From: DATLCI01 sp046714215
GTDB lineage: Bacteria > Acidobacteriota > Terriglobia > Terriglobales > Acidobacteriaceae
Assembly (NCBI GenBank): GCA_046714215.1
Contig: JBKKBM010000153.1
Location: 1-12,215 of the forward strand
Direction of reading: 5' to 3'
Length of the DNA stretch: 12,215 bases
Below the pieces are notes generated by a model. The model was not told where the DNA came from. It made no database searches and worked only from the letters and a program-made list of their open reading frames with translations. Below are positions 7,405 through 12,215 of the stretch, piece by piece; position 1 is the stretch's first letter; every line of letters starts with the position of its first letter. A program made the translations under genes and the position numbers.

Positions 7405-9549
7405 CTACAAGGCGCGGGCGAGGACCAAGGTCACGTCGTCGGGCTGTTCGGCGGCGCCGATCCAGTCTTGGACGGCGGTCGTCACGATCTCAGAGATGCG
7501 TGCCAGCGGCAGATTGCGGTTGGCGCGGATCAGTTCCAGCAGGCGCTGTTCCCCAAATTCGCCGAATTCGTTTTCCGGCTCGGTGATGCCGTCACTGTAG
7601 GCGACGAAGATGTCATTGGGGCGAAGGACCACCGAACTCTCTTCGTAGGTGACTTCGTCGAAGAGTCCGATGACGGTGCCGCCAATCTCGAGGCGCCGCA
7701 CCGAGCCATCCTGCCCGATGATGAGCGGCGGCAGATGGCCAGCGTTGGAGTAAGTCATAGTGCGCGAGCCGCCGTCATAGACGCCGAGAAAGAGCGTGGC
7801 ATATTTCTCCGGCTGGGTGCTGTGATAAAGATGCCGGTTCAGTAATTCCAGGGCGACAGCCGGTGACTGCATGCCGCCGGAGACGACCCACTCGCGGCCA
7901 GCGGCGCCCGGGTCGGCACCGGGTACGGCGGCGGCAACGCCCGCATGCACCAGTTCCTGACGAGTGGGCATGCGCCCGAATTCATACGCCCGCACCGCCG
8001 AATGGACGGTCGCCATCAACAGCGCCGCGGAAATCCCTTTACCACTGATGTCACCCACCGCGATGCCGAGCTGGCGGTCGCCACCCGGGAGGAAGTCATA
8101 GTAATCACCGCTGACGCTGCGGGCCGGCTTGCATACGCCATGCACCTCCAGCGCTTCAATGCTGGCCGCCTCCAAGGGAAATAATGTCGCTTGCACCTCC
8201 TGGGCGATGGCCAGCTCGCTCTCCAGCCGCTCCTTCTCTTTCTGCTCCTCAATGAGCTTCTCCAGGTTTTCCGCCATGGAGTTGAAGGAGACTTGCAGCG
8301 CGGCCAACTGGTCTTTGTTCTTTACGGGAATGCGATGTTTCAGATTGCCCCGATTGATCTCCTGGGTGGCCTGGTACAGGTTATAGACCGAGGAGGTGAT
8401 GGTCCGGGTGAGGCCGACGCCGAAGAACAGCGCCACGATCACGATCAGGCCAAAAAAGATGGCGACGCCCGCCAGCACGCCTAACAGCACATCACCCAGG
8501 CGCCCCGTCCGCAGGAACAAGCGATCCACCAGCGCCGAAGGGCGGGTGATCACCGTGATGGCGGCGTTCTTACTGGCGCCACTCGTCCAGTCAAAGAACG
8601 GAACCGGATTCACGTAGCTCAGCTCCGGATCGTAGCGAAATGAGCCGTGCGGAGGAACCGTACCGCCGCTGGCCACGGGTTCGCGCGCCAGTTCGAAGTT
8701 GACTTTCTTGGCGTCGGGCTGGCTGTCATCCTGCTCGCTGATGACCAGACCACCCGGTTCTGCAGGCTTTCCCTGGATCTCGATGAGGTTGAAGAAGCGG
8801 ACTTCGCCCAACCCCGCGGCGCTGCGGTCGACCACACTCTTGTTCAACGGCACGCGAAACATCACCAGCGTCTCCGCACTACCTTTGACGATGGCACAGA
8901 GAAAGAGCTGGCCGTTCTCGCCCACCAGACCTTGAAAGTCATCCTGGATCCATGCGGGCCGCTGCGCGTGGGCGGGATCAGAACCGTGCAGCGTGATCAT
9001 TCTGCCCTGCTGCCAAGCCGTGACCTCAAGCCCGGGGAAGCGACGCTCCAGGTTGCGCCAACGCCGCTGCCAGCGCGCGTCTTCCGCTCTGGATCCCGGT
9101 CCGCTGAGTTCGGGAGCAATGCCCTGGGCCACCACCTCCAGACTCCGGATCTCTTTGTCCAGGTCCACGCGGACTTCAGAAGTCACATATTGGTTGGAGA
9201 ACATGTATCCCGCAATGCCCACCATGGTGAGGATAAGCAACACGGGAATCACACCGATGAATACATACGTCACGATGAGCCGGTTGCGCAGCCGCCACAA
9301 CATCTCGGTGCGCACCCAGCGCACCACCAGGACGATCAGCACCGACCCCAGAAGGAAAGTGAGGATGGCGGCAAGTCCATTGAAGTAGCGGGCGCTGGCG
9401 GCGCGTCCCGTCATCAAGAGCGCCTGTTGAGTGACGAAGACCCCTACCCGCAGCAGGAACATGTAGAGCGCGAGCCGCCCCAGCATGGACTGGGGAGCCC
9501 AGGCGGCGACCTTGCGGCGGATGAATCGATATAGAGAGGTGTTCGTCAT
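7405..9549 (-). CDS. Membrane-bound HAMP-SpoIIE (RsbU-type) PP2C serine phosphatase
   Basis: 714 residues. Hydrophobic segments lie at about 26-46, 57-77 and 90-115. A large extracytoplasmic region (about 118-345) leads to a last membrane segment at about 350-378, then a HAMP domain (about 378-430; NLYQATQEINRGNLKHRI) and a coiled coil (about 425-450). The SpoIIE/PP2C catalytic domain (about 455-714) keeps the metal-binding motifs GDYYDF (481-486), GDISGKG (499-505), SDGITE (652-657) and DDVTL (704-708), so it should be active. Enzymes of this type dephosphorylate anti-anti-sigma (STAS) proteins in partner-switching cascades. No STAS protein or anti-sigma kinase is in the window, so the target is unknown. 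The N-terminal region suggests an envelope signal as input. It ends 40 nt before lptC and is probably transcribed with it. ATG 9549 has no clear Shine-Dalgarno; a perfect TATAAT lies about 65 nt upstream. Confidence 0.9.
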   Translation of the reverse strand: MTNTSLYRFIRRKVAAWAPQSMLGRLALYMFLLRVGVFVTQQALLMTGRAASARYFNGLAAILTFLLGSVLIVLVVRWVRTEMLWRLRNRLIVTYVFIGVIPVLLILTMVGIAGYMFSNQYVTSEVRVDLDKEIRSLEVVAQGIAPELSGPGSRAEDARWQRRWRNLERRFPGLEVTAWQQGRMITLHGSDPAHAQRPAWIQDDFQGLVGENGQLFLCAIVKGSAETLVMFRVPLNKSVVDRSAAGLGEVRFFNLIEIQGKPAEPGGLVISEQDDSQPDAKKVNFELAREPVASGGTVPPHGSFRYDPELSYVNPVPFFDWTSGASKNAAITVITRPSALVDRLFLRTGRLGDVLLGVLAGVAIFFGLIVIVALFFGVGLTRTITSSVYNLYQATQEINRGNLKHRIPVKNKDQLAALQVSFNSMAENLEKLIEEQKEKERLESELAIAQEVQATLFPLEAASIEALEVHGVCKPARSVSGDYYDFLPGGDRQLGIAVGDISGKGISAALLMATVHSAVRAYEFGRMPTRQELVHAGVAAAVPGADPGAAGREWVVSGGMQSPAVALELLNRHLYHSTQPEKYATLFLGVYDGGSRTMTYSNAGHLPPLIIGQDGSVRRLEIGGTVIGLFDEVTYEESSVVLRPNDIFVAYSDGITEPENEFGEFGEQRLLELIRANRNLPLARISEIVTTAVQDWIGAAEQPDDVTLVLARAL

Positions 9550-9612
9550 TTAGCTTACGAAGTTCTGGTCACTGCCCGGGGGTGGCGGTTGCCCAAGGCT
9601 CCGGTCAAAAGA

Positions 9613-9641
9613 ATTATAGGGTGTTTAGAGCGAAAGCCTCG
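9613..9641 (-). promoter_or_regulatory. Candidate promoter of the phosphatase-lpt-rpoN-hpf operon
   Basis: On the minus strand a perfect TATAAT (9618-9613) lies in the 151-nt gap between the YihY gene and the phosphatase. It would give a leader of about 57 nt. At the expected 17-nt spacing the -35 position reads CGAGGC (9641-9636), a poor match, so an activator or another sigma factor may be needed. Nothing else was recognised in this gap, and no terminator is evident after the YihY gene. Confidence 0.4.
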
Positions 9642-9700
9642 ACCACCGCCTATCTATTGGGGAATACGTTGGCGAGGCGTCCTGAGTTCCAGCCGGTGCG

Positions 9701-10555
9701 TCAGCGGGGGATAGGATCTACGTCCGTGGTCTCCGCGGAGAGAAAGGCGCCGCCCAACAGCAATAATCCGGAGATGAAGGCCCAGAACATCAGCGTGACG
9801 GAAAGCGCGAAAGGGCCGTAGACGTCTTTGAAGTCGAGCCACGGCAGCGCGAAGATGTAGACGTACTTGGCCGCCTCCCACAGGACGCCGGTGACGAAGG
9901 CCGCGGGCAAGACCGCGCGCGCCGGGATCTTGGCGTTGGGCAGCAACCAATAGATGAGGAAAAAGATGGTGATGCTGGCCGCCATGGCAAAGACTTTCGT
10001 GACTACGCTGGAGAGGGTGCGCGCGAGCACGCTGTTGTCAGCAAAGGCAGCGTCGATCAAGTAATGATTGCCGGCCGTGAGCGCCACGGAGAGCAGGGTG
10101 AGCAGGCCCACCACAAAGGCCAGCACCAGCGAGATGATCTGATTCCCGAGATACGACCGATTTTTTTTTATACCCCAAACGCGGTTGAGCGCCACTTCCA
10201 GCGGCAGAAAGACGCCGCTCGAAGTGAACAGCAGGATCAGCAGCGAGGCCACCTGCACTCCCTTGCGCGCATTCACCAGGATGCTGAGGTTGCGGACGAT
10301 GAAATCCTGGCCCGCGGGCAGGAAGTCACGCAACAGTTGCACCACCACGTTGTACATGGCTTCTGAGCGGAAGACTCGGCGCGTGAGCGTCATCAGCAGA
10401 ACGATGAAGGGAAAGAAGGCGAGGATGGCGTTGGCCGCCACGCTGAAGGCGTAGGTGTGGACTTCGGTCCGCATCAGGTAACGCAGCGTAGCCCAACTGT
10501 GATGGCGGAGCGTGGGCTCGGCGACAGCGACTGTCGGATTGTCAGGGGCGTCCAT
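9701..10555 (-). CDS. yihY: YihY/UPF0761 family inner-membrane protein
   Basis: 284 residues, the usual size for the YihY (formerly 'ribonuclease BN') family. About six hydrophobic spans lie near 35-57, 100-118, 138-162, 183-204, 211-233 and 247-273. Family-like features are the N-terminal FSVAANAILAFFPFIVLL, a middle GVFLPLEVALNRVWGI, and the late LPNAKIPARAVLPAAFVTGVLWE and KDVYGPFALSVTLMFWAF segments. The molecular function is not established; the old RNase BN label belongs to a different gene. ATG 10555 has no clear Shine-Dalgarno. A run of nine A in the coding strand (10169-10161) falls in codons 129-132. It reads in the same direction as the phosphatase but is 151 nt away, so shared transcription is uncertain. 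Confidence 0.85.
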   Translation of the reverse strand: MDAPDNPTVAVAEPTLRHHSWATLRYLMRTEVHTYAFSVAANAILAFFPFIVLLMTLTRRVFRSEAMYNVVVQLLRDFLPAGQDFIVRNLSILVNARKGVQVASLLILLFTSSGVFLPLEVALNRVWGIKKNRSYLGNQIISLVLAFVVGLLTLLSVALTAGNHYLIDAAFADNSVLARTLSSVVTKVFAMAASITIFFLIYWLLPNAKIPARAVLPAAFVTGVLWEAAKYVYIFALPWLDFKDVYGPFALSVTLMFWAFISGLLLLGGAFLSAETTDVDPIPR

Positions 10556-10623
10556 GCGGAATCGTTAGAACGAGAAAGGTCTGTGTTCGCTATCGTACCA
10601 GCGCGGGCGGCTTCAGATAACTA

Positions 10624-10653
10624 TTGCTTTTTTCTGGACTTAGCCCGTATTAT
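10624..10653 (+). promoter_or_regulatory. Candidate sigma-70-type promoter reading toward csp
   Basis: TTGCTT (10624-10629) and TATTAT (10648-10653) are separated by 18 nt. The -10 matches 5 of 6 consensus bases and the -35 matches 3 of 6. Initiation near 10660 would give the cold-shock gene a leader of about 310 nt. On the opposite strand the same AT-rich block reads CATAAT (10654-10649), with a poor -35 (TTTCAT, 10677-10672), and could serve the YihY gene divergently. Confidence 0.35.
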
Positions 10654-10659
10654 GCCCTC

Positions 10660-10944
10660 GCCTGACGCACCATGAAAAGGTCAGGGCATGGATTTGGGTT
10701 GATGTTTTTGTACTTCACCGTCAGACAACGAAGACGCGCACGGGATGGGTTTCGGAACCAGGCACCTGGTGCGGCCGCGCTTGGCGCTACCGCATAGGAG
10801 CATCCGTTCCGGGCCTTTTTCTTTTGCGTAGAGGACGAAGACATTTGATCCCACTTTTCCCCATGGGTGGGGGGCCCCACTGTGGAGCCGGCGGTCACTT
10901 TTTGCGACTTTCTTAGGCGCCAGGTGCAAGCCCGGAGGAAAAGA
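10660..10944 (+). other. Gene-free stretch, probable structured leader of csp
   Basis: No convincing protein gene is seen. Visible elements: a perfect inverted repeat ACCAGG-CA-CCTGGT (10757-10770); two copies of a quasi-palindromic 11-mer, GCACCTGGTGC (10762-10772) and GCGCCAGGTGC (10917-10927), that can pair with each other over 11 positions with one G-U; a hairpin GTGGG-GGGC-CCCAC (10867-10880); and CTTTTCC (10854-10860), complementary to the leader-ORF ribosome binding site. Long structured leaders are known for cspA-type genes. Calling this an RNA leader is inference. Minus-strand open frames cross it (about 10650-10929) but resemble no known protein to me. Confidence 0.4.
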
Positions 10945-10945
10945 A

Positions 10946-10975
10946 ATGACTAGAGGTGAAAGGAGCAGTCAGTGA
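10946..10975 (+). CDS. Nine-codon leader ORF overlapping the csp start
   Basis: ATG 10946 opens a short frame, MTRGERSSQ, ending in TGA 10973-10975. A strong Shine-Dalgarno, GGAGG (10934-10938), lies 7 nt before the ATG. The stop overlaps the csp start in the four bases GTGA (10972-10975), and the csp Shine-Dalgarno AAAGGAG (10959-10965) lies inside the leader frame. This is the geometry of a translationally coupled pair. Whether the peptide matters or only the act of translating it cannot be told from sequence. Confidence 0.5.
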   Translation: MTRGERSSQ

Positions 10976-11178
10976 GAGAGAAAGGTACAGTCAAGTGGTT
11001 CAACGGAGCCAAGGGGTATGGCTTCATCCAGCGTTCAACCGGCGAAGATGTCTTCGTCCATTACTCCGCTATCCAGGAGCAGGGTTATCGCTCTCTGAAT
11101 GAGGGCGAGACCGTAGAGTTCGATCTAGCCAAGGGCCCGAAAGGCTACCAGGCTTCGAACGTCGCGCGCGTAGTGTAG
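10972..11178 (+). CDS. csp: Cold-shock domain protein
   Basis: 68 residues, the normal length for single-domain CspA-family proteins. It begins MREKGTVKWFNGAKGYGFIQ and contains RNP1 (KGYGFIQ, 14-20) and RNP2 (VFVHYS, 27-32), the aromatic nucleic-acid-binding motifs of the OB fold. Such proteins bind single-stranded RNA/DNA and act as RNA chaperones; some are cold-induced and others constitutive. The GTG start is supported by AAAGGAG 6 nt upstream and by the family N-terminus. A nine-codon ORF overlaps the start. A strong terminator 57 nt downstream makes this a single-gene unit apart from the leader. Confidence 0.97.
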   Translation: MREKGTVKWFNGAKGYGFIQRSTGEDVFVHYSAIQEQGYRSLNEGETVEFDLAKGPKGYQASNVARVV

Positions 11179-11235
11179 ACGACGTTCTTTCCCTGTGAGC
11201 CGGCCAACCATCCGGTCCTCATAGTCTCTTAAGAG

Positions 11236-11263
11236 TCCCCTTCTACGCGGAAGGGGATTTTTT
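11236..11263 (+). terminator. Strong intrinsic terminator of csp
   Basis: A perfect 8-bp stem, TCCCCTTC (11236-11243) and GAAGGGGA (11250-11257), encloses a 6-nt loop and is followed directly by six T (11258-11263). It separates csp from the proline dehydrogenase gene. Confidence 0.93.
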
Positions 11264-11293
11264 GTGTTCCGATGTGCGGCCGATGAGCTCTTG

Positions 11294-11322
11294 CTTTCCA
11301 CGCTGCTTCCCGGTGTGATACA
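11294..11322 (+). promoter_or_regulatory. Candidate promoter of the proline dehydrogenase gene
   Basis: TTTCCA (11294-11299; 4 of 6 to consensus) and GATACA (11317-11322; 3 of 6) are 17 nt apart, with TG at the extended -10 position (11314-11315). It lies between the csp terminator and the TTG start at 11369, where a promoter must exist if csp terminates well. The match is only moderate. Confidence 0.3.
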
Positions 11323-11368
11323 AAAACTAGTTGCCTGCTCTTCTATTCCCTTCCCCTTCGGAGTCCGG

Positions 11369-12215
11369 TTGCTACGAGCCTTTTTTATCGCGCTCTCGGA
11401 AAACAAGAGCTTGCGCCATTTTTCCGAACAGTCGTCGTTGGGCCAGAAGATGTCGCGGCGCTTCGTCGCCGGCATGACGGTGGCAGACTGCCTGGCCGCC
11501 ACGCGCGAGGTCAACGCGCTGGGGATGAGCGTGAGCGTCGACAACCTGGGCGAGAACGTGACGAATCCGGAAGAGGCGCGCCACAGCGAAGCGCTCTACC
11601 ACGAGATGCTGGACGCCGTGGCGGCGCAGAAACTCAACGCCAACGTCAGCCTGAAGCTTACGCACATGGGACTTGACGTCGATCCCGATCTGGCCTTCAA
11701 GATCACCACCGGCCTGGTGCAGAAAGCGGCGACCATCAACAATTTTGTCCGCGTGGACATGGAGGGCTCGCCCTACACGCAGAAGACGCTCGATTTCGTC
11801 GAAAACCTGCATCGCCAACCCGGGAATGCGGGACGCGTGGGCGCGGTCATCCAGGCGTATCTCAAGCGAAGCGAAGCAGACGTCGAAAAATTGATCGCGC
11901 AGAAGATCCGCATCCGGCTGTGCAAGGGCGCGTATAAGGAGCCGGCGGAGATCGCCTTCCAGGACAAGGCTGACGTGGACACAAACTACGTAAGGCTGAT
12001 GAAGATCCTGCTGAAGAGCGGCGTCTATCACGGCATCGCTACGCACGATCCGAAGATGATCGAGGCCACCATCGCCTTCGCCCGCAGCGTGAACATCCCG
12101 CCGCGCGCCTTCGAGTTCCAGATGCTCTACGGTGTTCGCCGCGACCTGCAGGAACAACTGATCCGCGACGGCTGGGGCATGCGCGTCTACATCCCCTTCG
12201 GTACCGAGTGGTATC
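11369..12215 (+). CDS. Proline dehydrogenase, monofunctional (cut by window edge)
   Basis: 282 codons are visible and the frame is open at the right edge; full-length relatives are about 300-310, so roughly the last 25 residues are missing. From TTG 11369 the protein reads (M)LRAFFIALSENKSLRHF, then FVAGMTVADCLAATREVN, DNLGENVT, ANVSLKLTHMGLDVD, VRVDMEGSPYT, AVIQAYLKRSE, IRLCKGAYKEP, THDPKMI and FEFQMLYGVRRDLQE. These are the TIM-barrel motifs of the FAD-dependent PRODH family, which oxidises proline to pyrroline-5-carboxylate and feeds electrons to the respiratory chain at the membrane. The C-terminal Arg pair that binds the substrate carboxylate would fall just beyond the window. TTG is chosen as start because GGAG (11360-11363) lies 5 nt upstream and the N-terminus fits the family; an in-frame GTG at 11315 overlaps the candidate promoter. 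There is no fused P5C dehydrogenase domain in view. Confidence 0.93.
   Translation, partial: MLRAFFIALSENKSLRHFSEQSSLGQKMSRRFVAGMTVADCLAATREVNALGMSVSVDNLGENVTNPEEARHSEALYHEMLDAVAAQKLNANVSLKLTHMGLDVDPDLAFKITTGLVQKAATINNFVRVDMEGSPYTQKTLDFVENLHRQPGNAGRVGAVIQAYLKRSEADVEKLIAQKIRIRLCKGAYKEPAEIAFQDKADVDTNYVRLMKILLKSGVYHGIATHDPKMIEATIAFARSVNIPPRAFEFQMLYGVRRDLQEQLIRDGWGMRVYIPFGTEWY

Noticed and set aside
10681..10929. An 82-codon minus-strand frame upstream of csp as a small gene
   Set aside because: No good ribosome binding site or family resemblance was seen, and another frame overlapping it is equally open. I treat the region as non-coding, possibly a repeat.
11372..12157. A 261-codon open frame on the minus strand
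   Set aside because: It is the antisense shadow of proline dehydrogenase, whose conserved motifs run along the plus strand throughout.
1..12215. A new defence system, mobile element or CRISPR array
   Set aside because: All clear genes are housekeeping or regulatory families. No transposase, integrase, attachment-site duplication, tRNA junction or spaced repeat array was seen on either strand.

Overview
The window looks like chromosomal DNA from a GC-rich Gram-negative bacterium, most likely an Acidobacteriota (Terriglobia-type) genome. That assignment is inference. It rests on LPS-export genes (an outer membrane), a very large LptC-like protein with OstA repeats, a sigma-54 with an Ala/Glu-rich insertion, and a large HAMP-SpoIIE phosphatase beside them. 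No tRNA, rRNA, CRISPR array, transposase or phage gene was seen.

Layout. From about 10555 down to 1, eight genes lie on the minus strand. In transcription order they are: a YihY-type membrane protein; a HAMP/SpoIIE (RsbU-type) phosphatase; a 773-residue LptC/OstA-repeat protein; lptB; rpoN; hpf; rapZ; and the first 233 codons of an MsbA-like ABC exporter that runs off the left edge. lptC-lptB-rpoN are tightly packed, with a 1-nt overlap and a 19-nt gap. The phosphatase ends 40 nt before lptC. A hairpin with a T-run follows hpf, so rapZ and the exporter depend on read-through or on another promoter. The order lptC-lptB-rpoN-hpf-rapZ matches the classical proteobacterial lpt-rpoN cluster, but ptsN is missing between hpf and rapZ.

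On the plus strand, after a gene-free stretch of about 390 bp, come a cold-shock protein gene (10972-11178) with a strong terminator (11236-11263), and then a proline dehydrogenase that starts with TTG at 11369 and is cut by the right edge. The gene-free stretch is the least explained part of the window. It contains a plausible sigma-70-type promoter, paired quasi-palindromes, potential mutually exclusive hairpins, and a 9-codon leader ORF with its own strong Shine-Dalgarno whose stop overlaps the csp start (GTGA).

How the genes work together. LptB and the LptC-like protein are part of the LPS transport machine, and the MsbA-like exporter would supply its substrate to the outer leaflet of the inner membrane. 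RapZ in enterobacteria controls GlmS, and so amino-sugar supply for the envelope. RpoN, HPF and the SpoIIE phosphatase are global or stress regulators. The minus-strand block is therefore an envelope-biogenesis and regulation cluster. I see no convincing new multi-gene system. The points worth following are the csp leader, the LptC/LptA-like single chain, the atypical RapZ Walker A and the phosphatase-lpt linkage.
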